Translations under genes and position numbers: made by a program | The notes under the pieces: generated by a model | What the model was told of the DNA's origin: nothing | The model's input: the letters and a program-made list of their open reading frames with translations, nothing else | Databases searched by the model: none | Part shown: positions 7,908 through 16,547 of the stretch, one piece after another | Layout: each line of letters starts with the position of its first letter | Position numbering within the stretch: position 1 is the stretch's first letter | Assembly: GCA_002600635.1 (NCBI GenBank) | Contig: CP021371.1 | Span: 1,491,001 to 1,555,000 of the forward strand | Length of the DNA: 64,000 nucleotides | Source: Rhizobium sp. ACO-34A | GTDB taxonomy: Bacteria; Pseudomonadota; Alphaproteobacteria; Rhizobiales; Rhizobiaceae | Direction: 5' to 3'

Positions 7908-9102
7908 TTCGAAAATCTCGGCTGGGCTCGTCTCGGCTCTCGGCCTGACGCAGATCATCGGCTACGGCACGCTGTATTACAGCTTCAGCATTCTGGCGCC
8001 CGGCATGGCGGCCGATCTCGGCTTGTCGCTGGCCGAAGTGTTCGGGGTGTTCTCCGTGTCCTTGTTCATTGGCGGCCTATCGGCCACCTATGTCGGCAAG
8101 CAGATGGACCGGATAGGCGCCGCGACGATCATGACCATCGGCTCAGCCGTTGCTGCACTGACACTCGCCCTATGTGCTTGGTCGCCCTCGGTCGCGATCT
8201 TCGCCATCGCTATCATCCTGCTCGAGGTGTCGTCCGGCATGGTGCAATATCAGGCAGCATTCGCAGCACTGGTTGAGAGCGATCCCCGCACAGCCTCACG
8301 CAGCATCACCTATCTGACGCTGATCGGCGGCTTTGCCTCGACGATCTTCTGGCCGATCTCGGCCACGCTCAGCGGCTATCTGTCCTGGCGGGAGATCTAC
8401 CTCGTCTTTGCGGCGTTGAACCTATTTCTCTGCATGCCGCTGCACTTCTGGATCCGAAGCCTCGGAAAGAAGGCAGGCGAAACATCCGTCCGGCCGCGCG
8501 AGACGGTCATCGGCGCAATCCCGCCGCATGCACGTCGCCGCGCAATGGTCATGGTCTCATTTGCGTTCGCGCTCCTCGGCTTCACGCTTGCCGCGATCCT
8601 TGCCCATATGGTGCCGATGCTGGGATCGATCGGACTAGGTGCGACCGCCGTCGTGATCGGTTCGCTGTTCGGGCCGGCGCAGGTGCTGAGCCGCCTGATC
8701 AACATGGTGTTTGGGAAGAATCTATCGCCACCAGGGCTTGCCACCCTCTCGGCTGTGCTGATCGTCTTCGGCGTCCTGATCCTGCTGATGACAGGCAACT
8801 GGCTGCCGGGTGCGGTCGCCTTTGCCATTTGCCTCGGGCTCGGTTCCGGCATCAACAGCATCGCGCAGGGGAGCCTGCCCCTCTACCTGTTCGGATCGGA
8901 CGGATATGGCGCGATCACGGGCAGGATGGCGACCGCCCGTCTGGCGGTCGGCGCCGGTGCGCCCTTCGTGTTCGCGGCGGCCATGGAGAACATCGGGCTG
9001 AGCTCCGCCCTTGTCGCTAACGCATGCCTTGGGGCGATTAGCATCGCGGCATTCGTCGCGGTGGCAGCGTCCTGCCGGCAGCCTGCCACCGCGACGGCTT
9101 GA
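7864..9102 (+). CDS. arsK: MFS arsenite/antimonite efflux transporter, ArsK-like
   Basis: About 412 residues with 12 hydrophobic segments of a major facilitator transporter: GLTQIIGYGTLYYSFSILAPGMA at the start, and KQMDRIGAATIM as the loop 2-3 motif. The family reported from Agrobacterium as ArsK exports arsenite, antimonite and trivalent organoarsenicals; assignment here rests on the N-terminal signature and the ars context. The start is uncertain: ATG 7864 is given, but TTG 7900 has a better-placed aaggg. Either overlaps the arsR1 end, implying coupling. It converges with arsH 4 bases beyond its stop. Confidence 0.8.
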   Translation: MTAASRPIRVTSLPSSKISAGLVSALGLTQIIGYGTLYYSFSILAPGMAADLGLSLAEVFGVFSVSLFIGGLSATYVGKQMDRIGAATIMTIGSAVAALTLALCAWSPSVAIFAIAIILLEVSSGMVQYQAAFAALVESDPRTASRSITYLTLIGGFASTIFWPISATLSGYLSWREIYLVFAALNLFLCMPLHFWIRSLGKKAGETSVRPRETVIGAIPPHARRRAMVMVSFAFALLGFTLAAILAHMVPMLGSIGLGATAVVIGSLFGPAQVLSRLINMVFGKNLSPPGLATLSAVLIVFGVLILLMTGNWLPGAVAFAICLGLGSGINSIAQGSLPLYLFGSDGYGAITGRMATARLAVGAGAPFVFAAAMENIGLSSALVANACLGAISIAAFVAVAASCRQPATATA

Positions 9103-9106
9103 TCCG

Positions 9107-9817
9107 TCAGATTGACTTGAGCGAAACCCGCTTCTCCAACTCGGCCGCCTCTTCCCTTCGCTCGCTATAGCGGTCGGTCAGATAGGACGAGGCATCGCGA
9201 GTGAGAATAGTGAACTTCACCAGTTCCTCGCAGACATCGACGACGCGGTCATAATACGACGACGGCTTCATCCGGCCGTCGGCGTCGAATTCCTGAAACG
9301 CTTTAGCCACGCTGCTCTGGTTGGGGATGGTGATCATCCGCATCCAGCGGCCGAGGATGCGCAACTGGTTCACGGCGTTGAAGGACTGGCTACCGCCGGA
9401 GACCTCCATCACTGCCAGGGTCTTGCCTTGGGTGGGGCGGACGGAACCGACAGAAAGCGGGATCCAGTCGATCTGCGCCTTCATGATCCCAGTCATCGCA
9501 CCGTGGCGCTCAGGGCTGATCCAGACCTGGCCTTCCGACCATTGGGAGAGGTCGCGGAGTTCCTGCACCTTGGGGTGACTGACCGGAGCCTCGTCCGGAA
9601 GCGGCAATCCGGCCGGATCGAATACCCGCACCTCGCATCCGAGGCGTTCCAGCAGTCGACGGACTTCGAAAGCAAGGAGACGGCTGTACGACACTTCCCG
9701 GAGCGATCCATAGAGGATCAGGATCCGTGGCTTGTGGCTGGAGAACGGCGGGCGAAGGGATTCTGGCGCGATCGGCTGAAGATGGCTGTCATGCAATGCG
9801 GGAAATGTCTCAGACAA
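9107..9817 (-). CDS. arsH: ArsH, NADPH-dependent FMN reductase of arsenic resistance
   Basis: TTG at 9817 is chosen (product Met-Ser-Glu-Thr-Phe-Pro...): a purine-rich aaggaaag lies just upstream, and a longer frame would run deep into arsC. The 236-aa product shows the flavodoxin-like phosphate loop [11 protein letters not shown], the [18 protein letters not shown] segment and [10 protein letters not shown], typical of ArsH. The known activity is NADPH:FMN reduction and oxidation of trivalent organoarsenicals to less toxic pentavalent forms. It is the last gene of the six-gene minus-strand ars operon and overlaps arsC by 8 bases. Confidence 0.9.
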   Translation of the reverse strand: MSETFPALHDSHLQPIAPESLRPPFSSHKPRILILYGSLREVSYSRLLAFEVRRLLERLGCEVRVFDPAGLPLPDEAPVSHPKVQELRDLSQWSEGQVWISPERHGAMTGIMKAQIDWIPLSVGSVRPTQGKTLAVMEVSGGSQSFNAVNQLRILGRWMRMITIPNQSSVAKAFQEFDADGRMKPSSYYDRVVDVCEELVKFTILTRDASSYLTDRYSERREEAAELEKRVSLKSI

Positions 9818-10235
9818 TGCGCTTTCCTTCCTGGTCGAGGACCTGTTCGCCGTCTTCCTTGGTGAACGGTCCTTTGAAGGCGTCTGCCGGCAGAATGTCG
9901 AGGACGACCTCCGAGGGGCGGGCAAGTCTGGTGCCGAGCGGCGTGACGACGAGTGGTCGGTTGATCAGGATCGGGATGGCGATCATCGCGTCCAGCAATT
10001 GCTCTTCCATCAGGCCCGGATTGTCGAGGCCGAGTTCTGCATAGGGCGTGCCCTTCTCACGGATCGCTTCGCGGACCGTCAGGCCGGCATCTGCGATCAT
10101 CTTCGAGAGCTGCTCGCGCGAAGGCGGGTCCTGCAGATACTCGATGACGGTGGGTTCGATCCCGGCGGCGCGGATCAGCGCCAGCGTATTGCGAGACGTG
10201 CCGCAGGCGGGATTGTGATAGATGGTGGCGTCCAT
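9810..10235 (-). CDS. arsC: glutaredoxin-dependent arsenate reductase
   Basis: This 141-aa protein has the active-site loop [16 protein letters not shown]; the Cys attacks arsenate and the neighbouring residues match the R773/ArsC-Spx fold. Other conserved parts are [12 protein letters not shown] and [17 protein letters not shown] with the oxyanion arginines. It reduces As(V) to As(III) with glutathione/glutaredoxin. It sits 2 bases downstream of acr3. A second, unrelated arsenate reductase lies upstream of acr3 in the same operon. Confidence 0.92.
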   Translation of the reverse strand: MDATIYHNPACGTSRNTLALIRAAGIEPTVIEYLQDPPSREQLSKMIADAGLTVREAIREKGTPYAELGLDNPGLMEEQLLDAMIAIPILINRPLVVTPLGTRLARPSEVVLDILPADAFKGPFTKEDGEQVLDQEGKRIV

Positions 10236-10237
10236 GG

Positions 10238-11296
10238 TCAGGGCCTTTCGATGATGGTATTGCGGGAAACGGCCGGGGATGTCTCGTACCAATGCTTCGA
10301 GCGGTTCACGATCCAGACGACCGACAGCATTACGGGCACCTCGATCAGGACACCGACGACGGTGGCGAGTGCCGCGCCCGACTGAAACCCGAACAGGCTG
10401 ATGGCGGCGGCAACTGCAAGTTCGAAGAAGTTGCTGGCGCCGATGAGCGCTGACGGCCCGGCGACGCAGTGGCGCTCGCCTGCCATGCGATTCAAGAGGT
10501 AGGCCAGTCCAGAGTTTAGGTAGACCTGGATCAGGATCGGCACAGCCAACAACGCTATGATGGCCGGCTGGGCGATGATCTGCTCGCCCTGGAAGGCGAA
10601 GAGAAGCACGAGCGTGGCGAGCAGCGCGACAAGCGATACCGGCTGCAGCTTCACAAGCAAGCGATCAAGCGCGCCTGTTGTGCCGTCGGCCGTCAAGTAG
10701 CTCCGCAGCACCTGGGCGATGATGACCGGAACCACGATGTAGAGCGCGACCGACAGGGCAAGCGTTGCCCAGGGAACGGTGATGGCTGAGAGACCGAGCA
10801 GCAGGCCGACGATCGGTGCGAAGGCGACGACCATGATGGCGTCGTTCAAGGCGACCTGCGACAGAGTGAACAGCGGCTCGCCTCGCGTCAGGTTCGACCA
10901 TACAAAGACCATGGCCGTGCAGGGTGCTGCGGCAAGGATGATCAGCCCTGCGATATAAGAGTCGATCTGATCCGAGGGCAGATATGGCCGGAAGAGCCAG
11001 CCGACGAACAGCCATCCCAGCAAAGCCATGGAGAACGGTTTGATCGCCCAGTTGATGATCAGCGTGACGCCGATCCCGCGCCAATAGGAGCCGACCTGCG
11101 CCAACGACCGGAAATCGATCTTCAGCAGCATCGGGATGATCATTAGCCAAATAAGGATCGCGACGGGGATGTTGACCTTGGCGATCTCGGCGCCCCCGAT
11201 GATCTGGAAGACGCCGGGCATCACGTGACCGAGGGCGACGCCGACGGCGATGCAAAGGAAAACCCAGACGGTCAAGTATCGTTCAAATGTTGACAT
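10238..11296 (-). CDS. acr3: Acr3-family arsenite efflux permease
   Basis: This 352-aa protein has ten hydrophobic helices. The signature APCTAMVFVWSNLTRG carries the essential Cys of Acr3, and GASNFFELAVAAAISLFG holds the conserved Glu. It exports arsenite across the inner membrane using the proton-motive force. It begins 1 base after the thioredoxin-type arsC stop and ends 2 bases before the glutaredoxin-type arsC, so both reductases feed it directly. Confidence 0.95.
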   Translation of the reverse strand: MSTFERYLTVWVFLCIAVGVALGHVMPGVFQIIGGAEIAKVNIPVAILIWLMIIPMLLKIDFRSLAQVGSYWRGIGVTLIINWAIKPFSMALLGWLFVGWLFRPYLPSDQIDSYIAGLIILAAAPCTAMVFVWSNLTRGEPLFTLSQVALNDAIMVVAFAPIVGLLLGLSAITVPWATLALSVALYIVVPVIIAQVLRSYLTADGTTGALDRLLVKLQPVSLVALLATLVLLFAFQGEQIIAQPAIIALLAVPILIQVYLNSGLAYLLNRMAGERHCVAGPSALIGASNFFELAVAAAISLFGFQSGAALATVVGVLIEVPVMLSVVWIVNRSKHWYETSPAVSRNTIIERP

Positions 11297-11297
11297 C

Positions 11298-11825
11298 TTA
11301 CTCGGCCCTCGGGGATTTGACCGATGCGCCTTCCAATGAACCGATCTGGCGAACGTGCTGTTCGAGGGCCAGGCGGTCGATCGAAGCTATGGGCAGGTTG
11401 ATGAAGGCGGTGATCCGATTCTTTAGAAACCGTGCGACTTGGGCGAAAGCACGCTGGATCTCAACTTCAGATCCGACGACGGCCGCGGGATCCTCGACGC
11501 CCCAATGTGCGGTCATCGGATGGCCGATCCATATCGGGCACGCTTCGCCGGCTGCGCTGTCGCAGACGGTAAAGATGAAATCCATCTCCGGGCTACCTGC
11601 CTCGGCGAACACGTCCCAACTCTTCGACGAGAAACCCGTCGATGGATAGCCGAGCGTTTCCAGTTCCTTCAGCGCGTGCGGATTGACTTCGCCCTTCGGC
11701 TGGCTGCCGGCGGAATAGGCTTTGAACCGGCCGCTGCCCTCTTTGTTGAGGATGGACTCGGCGAGAATAGAGCGAGCGGAATTGCCCGTGCAGAGGAACA
11801 GCACGTTATAGGTCTTGTCAGTCAT
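11298..11825 (-). CDS. arsC: thioredoxin-type arsenate reductase (low-MW phosphatase fold)
   Basis: This 175-aa protein has the P-loop LFLCTGNSARSILAE near the N-terminus (C-X5-R), SAGSQPKGEVNPHAL, and the resolving-Cys region FTVCDSAAGEACPIW. This is the low-molecular-weight tyrosine phosphatase-like ArsC that uses thioredoxin (or mycothiol in other taxa). It is second-to-third in the operon, 15 bases after arsN2. Carrying both ArsC classes in one operon is redundant but known from rhizobia. Confidence 0.92.
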   Translation of the reverse strand: MTDKTYNVLFLCTGNSARSILAESILNKEGSGRFKAYSAGSQPKGEVNPHALKELETLGYPSTGFSSKSWDVFAEAGSPEMDFIFTVCDSAAGEACPIWIGHPMTAHWGVEDPAAVVGSEVEIQRAFAQVARFLKNRITAFINLPIASIDRLALEQHVRQIGSLEGASVKSPRAE

Positions 11826-11840
11826 GGTCGTGGTCCGTGG

Positions 11841-12278
11841 TTAAGTCGGAGGCCTGTTGAGCTTCATGATGGTCGCCGACGATGGGCAAATGGATGATAG
11901 TTGACGGGTCGCGAGCACCGCAGCCGGCACTTCGGCCCGCGGAACAACGGAAAACCCGATGGCCGAGAAGAACGGGGCGGCGCTTGTGGTCGCGAGGAAG
12001 ACATTGCCATCGACGTCACGCAGGGTTGCCTCGACGATGGCTCGTCCGACCCCATGACTCCGATGTGCCGGCAGAACGACAACAGACCGCAGCAGATAAT
12101 CGCCGGCGCAGCGTTCGAGGCCGGCATATCCGATCGTTTGGCCGTCGCCTGCGACTGCTTCAAAGAAAGTGCGGCCATCGTCTTCAATGTCATCGGTCGG
12201 GAGATCCGCTGCACGGAGCGCTTCGCGGAGACGAGCGTCGCTCCCGCCCACTTCGTGCAATGCGATCGCGCTCAACAT
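11841..12278 (-). CDS. arsN2: ArsN2-like GNAT acetyltransferase
   Basis: This 145-aa protein shows GNAT motif A, LRSVVVLPAHRSHGVGRAIVEATL (acetyl-CoA loop HRSHGVGRA), and a C-terminal FFSAIGFSVVPRAEVPAAV. ArsN-type enzymes in ars operons are linked to detoxification of organoarsenicals or arsinothricin-like compounds; the exact substrate here is not shown. Start ATG 12278 overlaps the end of arsR2 by 7 bases, so it is translationally coupled. Confidence 0.8.
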   Translation of the reverse strand: MLSAIALHEVGGSDARLREALRAADLPTDDIEDDGRTFFEAVAGDGQTIGYAGLERCAGDYLLRSVVVLPAHRSHGVGRAIVEATLRDVDGNVFLATTSAAPFFSAIGFSVVPRAEVPAAVLATRQLSSICPSSATIMKLNRPPT

Positions 12279-12625
12279 GGGCTCGCCCCCGGCGCGCAGC
12301 ATGGCGTCAGTTCTGCGATCAGGGGAGCGCAAAGCTCCGTCGATCCGCCGCAGCAGTCCTTCAGCAGGAATAGTGTCAGGTCGCGCAGGCCGTCCAGGTC
12401 GGCCCGGTAGATGATTGATCGGCTTTGGCGCTCGCTCTTCACCAACCCCGCACGGGACAGCGTCGCAAGATGCGCCGACATCGTGTTCTGCGGGACATCG
12501 AGGAGCCGAGCGAGCTCGCCAGCCGGAATGCCATCCGGTTCATGCCGTACGAGCAACCGAAACGTCTCGAGTCGAGTGTTTTGTGCCAAGGCCGCAAGGG
12601 CCGCTATCGCAGTGTTACTTTCCAT
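12272..12625 (-). CDS. arsR: ArsR-family metalloid-sensing repressor (copy 2)
   Basis: This 117-aa winged helix has LAQNTRLETFRLLV, HTH near VPQNTMSAHLATLSRAGLV, and wing SRSIIYRADLDGL. Cys pairs LKDCCGG and TPCCAP are candidate arsenite ligands. It heads the minus-strand operon arsR2-arsN2-arsC(Trx)-acr3-arsC(Grx)-arsH. A perfect 11-bp palindrome covers its start codon, so it is very likely autoregulated. Confidence 0.9.
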   Translation of the reverse strand: MESNTAIAALAALAQNTRLETFRLLVRHEPDGIPAGELARLLDVPQNTMSAHLATLSRAGLVKSERQSRSIIYRADLDGLRDLTLFLLKDCCGGSTELCAPLIAELTPCCAPGASPC

Positions 12626-12649
12626 ATATCCAGAATAATGGATATATGG
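12622..12649. promoter_or_regulatory. ArsR operator over the arsR2 start
   Basis: ccatatatcca (12622-12632), 6 bases (gaataa), tggatatatgg (12639-12649): a perfect 11-bp inverted repeat overlapping the start codon (12623-12625). Size and place fit an ArsR dimer site. Confidence 0.7.
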
Positions 12650-12669
12650 TTGAAGTCAAGTGGCTCTGA

Positions 12670-12798
12670 ACCTATGCGGATTATGTGCAGCAGAAGCGCG
12701 AAAACTCTGCAGAGCGGGCGATCAAGGCTAAGGGCGCTCGCGGCCCGCCGGTTTGGATTGCTTACGACTTTGCTGATAACCGTTTCAGTGGCCGGTAA
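12670..12798 (+). pseudogene. possible 3' remnant of a lost gene
   Basis: This 42-codon frame (tyr-Ala-Asp-Tyr-Val-Gln-Gln-Lys...PPVWIAYDFADNRFSGR) has sensible composition but no ATG, and is preceded by an in-frame stop. It may be the tail of a gene lost when the ars block and the next cargo were joined. Low confidence; I do not recognise the family. Confidence 0.2.
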
Positions 12799-12900
12799 TT
12801 CAAGGCACCTGTTCCCTGATGGAGATTAGCCCCCATTTTCGGTTGCAGATGTCACATGATGGCGCCAGGGTGTGACCACTGACCGCCGGAGGACAAGATT

Positions 12901-14580
12901 TTGCTCGATACGATGGCTTTACGTCATGAGCTTCTGGATTCCAACGCGGATAAGCGGGAACTGACGCCGGCCTTCGCTGCATGCCTGAACGCCCACGGCA
13001 TGTACGAAACCATGAGGTTTGTGCTGCGACTAAGCCCGCTCAACCATTCGCTGATTGAACAGTTCGAAACGGATCAGTCGATATCCGTGCCCGTCTCGTC
13101 CGAAGCGATCCAGGCTTACTCCACCTACATCCATGAGACGATCCACTGGTGGCAGCACGTCGGATCGACGTCCGGGCGTCTTCTGAGCCTGAGCTATCTA
13201 GCCCAGTCGCATTCCAGCATCGAAGACTTGCGCAAGGTCTTGGCGACCAACGGACCGATCAAGCCTTTGAAGGCCTACACGGATCGAGTGCTGATGCAGG
13301 AAGGCGACGCCGCGCAGGCCAAGCTCGCCTCCGCAAACACTGCCGTGAACAACGCCCTCGATGTGGAATATTACAAGCACTATGCTTTGTCCCCGCGCGA
13401 AAACATCAGATGGATGATCGAGGAGAAGCATTTCCAGTGCGTAGGTCATGGCTACTTCATCGTTTACGGCCAGCTTGTCGGTCTTCTGGCCAGCATGATC
13501 GATCAGGAATTCAGCGTCCTGCCCGACATCGATAGCTGGGATGCTGAGATCGCGCGTCTTAGCGAAGAAAAGGTCGAGGGATACTATTGGCGCTCACGGG
13601 TGAAGCTCCCTGCCGTGGGGATGCGGGCGGTATATGAGGGCCAGGCTCGATTTGTTCAGCTTCAATTTCTGGACGGCGCTAGCTCATCAGAACGGCTCAC
13701 CATGAGCGACTGGCGGGAACGAGGCTACCTGTCGGGCGTCTACGTGGAGGCGTTCGACGCATTTCTGAAACTTTCGGGCGCCGAGTGGCCGGAAAGACTC
13801 GATGATCCCTTGGTCGCTCTGTTTCTGTTAGTCTGCGATCTAGCCATAAACCCGACACGCGGGATGCCGATAGAGATCGAAAACTTCGAGGAATTCATCA
13901 CAGACGTGGATGTAGGCCTCAGGTTCACCCGCATCTGCCAGGCAGTGAGGGAACTTCCGCACCTACAGACGGCGATCACCGAATTCTCCAGAGAACAATA
14001 TCTATCAGTCGCAGACGAACTGACGGAATTGACCGGCTACGACCATCCGATGTCAGCCTTGGACGCCATTCGCGGCTGGTCAGGAAAGCTGCCCGACCTA
14101 GCTGCGCTGATGGAGGAATACCGCACCTTTGAATATTCTCCCGTGAATGTGCCTATCCGGGTATTCCTGTCGCATTTTGTGGCATTTTGTCAGGACAAGT
14201 TCGCCCATCCGGAGTTCTTCTGTTGGCCTGGCATCTACATGTCCGGACAACGGCACAAGCCAGAAGCACGAACCTTGTGGCTCAGGCACCTCTCGCTATT
14301 CAGCGATCGTGGCGATCGGAACGGGGTCTATCCTAGAAAATGGCCTGACCGCAGCGAGAAAGCGGTCATGGAGACCTTCAACAGGTTCTACGGATCCATG
14401 GCGCTGTACGACCTGACGCGCCAGTGGATTCTCGAGGACGGACCATTCGTTTGCGATTTCAGATGGCTCGCGGAGCACTACGATCAGGACCGCGCGAACA
14501 AATGGGGTAACGATAGCTTCAGACAGGTCTACGGCGTAACGCTGGAGGATTTCCAAATTCTCGGCGCCGAAGGTGGGTAA
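12901..14580 (+). CDS. unknown 559-aa protein with HExxH motif
   Basis: The start is TTG 12901: a strong ggagga (12888-12893) sits 7 bases upstream and no ATG is as well placed. The N-terminal third contains YIHETIHWWQH (about residues 77-87), which fits a zincin-like HExxH with a further His four residues on; a distal Glu/His ligand was not identified. The rest is helical, with many Trp/Tyr and acidic residues, and no transmembrane segment or ATPase motif. The next gene starts within about 230 bases on the same strand, so the two probably form one unit. I do not recognise the family. The motif could be structural rather than proteolytic; a defence or toxin role is only a guess from its place in cargo. 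Confidence 0.7.
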   Translation: MLDTMALRHELLDSNADKRELTPAFAACLNAHGMYETMRFVLRLSPLNHSLIEQFETDQSISVPVSSEAIQAYSTYIHETIHWWQHVGSTSGRLLSLSYLAQSHSSIEDLRKVLATNGPIKPLKAYTDRVLMQEGDAAQAKLASANTAVNNALDVEYYKHYALSPRENIRWMIEEKHFQCVGHGYFIVYGQLVGLLASMIDQEFSVLPDIDSWDAEIARLSEEKVEGYYWRSRVKLPAVGMRAVYEGQARFVQLQFLDGASSSERLTMSDWRERGYLSGVYVEAFDAFLKLSGAEWPERLDDPLVALFLLVCDLAINPTRGMPIEIENFEEFITDVDVGLRFTRICQAVRELPHLQTAITEFSREQYLSVADELTELTGYDHPMSALDAIRGWSGKLPDLAALMEEYRTFEYSPVNVPIRVFLSHFVAFCQDKFAHPEFFCWPGIYMSGQRHKPEARTLWLRHLSLFSDRGDRNGVYPRKWPDRSEKAVMETFNRFYGSMALYDLTRQWILEDGPFVCDFRWLAEHYDQDRANKWGNDSFRQVYGVTLEDFQILGAEGG

Positions 14581-14811
14581 TTGACGAGAAAGCCTACGCA
14601 TCCATCGACATGACGGAGCCGGCGCCGCTGCTGGCATCAAATATCCACAACAATCCTTACCAAACGAGTGCTCCTTCGTGGTGCTCCGGGCTATGATGCT
14701 CTCGACGCGGGAGCCGGGGGCACCTTATGGGTCACAGTCTATTTGCCTAAAAAATTCACGGGTACTTTCACGCCGTTTCAAGCGGCTGCCGTAGAGGGAC
14801 AGAGCAAATCG

Positions 14812-16434
14812 ATGCGAATGAAGAACCTTGAGATTTACCGAACCGGGGGGACGTCGGCGAAAATGCAGCTCGGCATCCCAGTTCCGCTGACGCCTGATGG
14901 CCGCGCCTACCGATACTCGCCAAACGAGCGGGCTTTCCCACGACACTTCGTTTTGGGCAACAGGCTGCCGGGCTTCCCGGTTCCTGAGACCATGTCCGCT
15001 CGCATGACGCATATGCCGGGCCAGCCCGGAACGGTCTGCCCCTACAGCGGCGTGATTGAGAACGACGACGCATTCACACACCCTGACGACAAGGCTGCGG
15101 CGATCGACACCGTCCACCATGCGGCAATGGAAGACGTCACTGCGGCCTTCCACGACATGTTCTCGAACCTCGGGCGCAAATTCGCCAACAGTAAGCATGT
15201 AGGGATAAAGGCTGGTCCACGGAAATCTCCCCGTCCCAAGCCACGCTTTGCACGAAAGGATCTTCTGCGTGAAATAGTCTGCGACGAGTGCGGCCGTGAT
15301 TACGGCGTCTTCGCAATCTCGCTGTTTTGTCCTGACTGCGGCGCGCCCAATCTGCACCTGCATTTCGCACGTGAAATTGACCTCGTGAGGCAACAAGTCG
15401 AACTGGCAGAGCGCCTCGAGCCGGAGCAAGGTGAGCTTGCCTATCGATTGCTAGGCAATGCCCATGAGGATGTCCTGACCGCATTCGAGGCGAGCCTCAA
15501 GACGGCCTATCTCCACGAGGTATCTGGTCGTCCGGCCGGCTCGCCTGCTATGAAGTCGGTTGGCAATGCATTCCAAAATATTGAGAAGGCGCAGAAACGG
15601 TTTGCTGAATTCGGCTTTGATCCATTCTCCGCGCTGGACACGGCAACCTTGGCAGTTCTCACGCTCAACATCCAAAAGCGTCACGTGATCGGACACAATC
15701 TCGGTGTCGCCGACGCCAGCTTCGCTCAGCACGCTGCCGATGCGAAGCTGGGCGAGACCATAACTCTGGTTGCTCGGGATATCCTCCAGTTCGGTGCCGT
15801 CTGCCAAATGGTCGTGGACAGTACCGACGGCTGGCTTGCCAACGGCCATGCGCCCCGACCAGCGGGGAGCCTACCAATCATTGACGCCTTGCCAGAGGTA
15901 TCTCATCCTCCAGCGTTGCAGGTAGCCGGTCTCGGCCCACTTGCAGTCGATGTTGGCCTATGGATATCAAGCCAGTCCGAAACCGGATACGACACGATCA
16001 TCGAAGGAGATGACATCCGTGAGGCGTTTCAGGACCAGTCCGTCGCCGACCTGGAACTGGCTATCGCAGAACTTGCGGCAGACGGGTACGTTACGTCGAC
16101 ACACTACAGCAGCAACGTTCCACGCGTCCGGACGACTGCCGACCTGTTCGCAACATTCGACCCACATACACAGCAGCACGACCCCGTGGCGGACGCTGCA
16201 AAATTGGCCGAGAGTATCCTTGCTGGTCCGGATGCTGTCGACGTCGGCGCCCTTCATGCGGAAACTGGCTGGCCTCTCAGACGCTTCAACCCGGCCATAG
16301 CGCAGATTATACTGCTGATCGATAGTGGGCGCGTGGGCGACGAATACGGCACAGAATATCCAAGCCGGTGGTTTCACGCACTCGCGGAGGACAGGGTGGA
16401 ACTTAAGCGTTTCGTCGCCAGATCTGGCAGTTGA
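14812..16434 (+). CDS. unknown zinc-ribbon protein with R-x4-H (HEPN-like) motif and wHTH-like tail
   Basis: The frame is open from 14668 (GTG); ATG 14812 (or 14818) is favoured by composition but lacks a good ribosome site, so the start is unsure. The product is about 540 aa. Domains seen: a GTVCPYSG segment; a zinc ribbon with CDECGRDYG and FCPDCGAP (about residues 160-185); an all-helical middle; then NIQKRHVIGHNLG (about 290), matching the R-x4-6-H signature of HEPN ribonucleases. The C-terminal ~150 residues look like two winged-helix units (DDIREAFQ..LELAIAELAADGYV and later GALHAETGWPLRRF). It follows the HExxH gene on the same strand. A nucleic-acid-directed effector is plausible; no known system is matched. 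Confidence 0.65.
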   Translation: MRMKNLEIYRTGGTSAKMQLGIPVPLTPDGRAYRYSPNERAFPRHFVLGNRLPGFPVPETMSARMTHMPGQPGTVCPYSGVIENDDAFTHPDDKAAAIDTVHHAAMEDVTAAFHDMFSNLGRKFANSKHVGIKAGPRKSPRPKPRFARKDLLREIVCDECGRDYGVFAISLFCPDCGAPNLHLHFAREIDLVRQQVELAERLEPEQGELAYRLLGNAHEDVLTAFEASLKTAYLHEVSGRPAGSPAMKSVGNAFQNIEKAQKRFAEFGFDPFSALDTATLAVLTLNIQKRHVIGHNLGVADASFAQHAADAKLGETITLVARDILQFGAVCQMVVDSTDGWLANGHAPRPAGSLPIIDALPEVSHPPALQVAGLGPLAVDVGLWISSQSETGYDTIIEGDDIREAFQDQSVADLELAIAELAADGYVTSTHYSSNVPRVRTTADLFATFDPHTQQHDPVADAAKLAESILAGPDAVDVGALHAETGWPLRRFNPAIAQIILLIDSGRVGDEYGTEYPSRWFHALAEDRVELKRFVARSGS

Positions 16435-16547
16435 TCGGAGCTAGCTGCTACGAGAAAGCAGAATTTCACTAGGATTCGTGAAGCCGTTATTTGGAATCCG
16501 AGACAACCCTTCCTGCAATCGGTGGCTTGATTGTGAAACACCTGACG

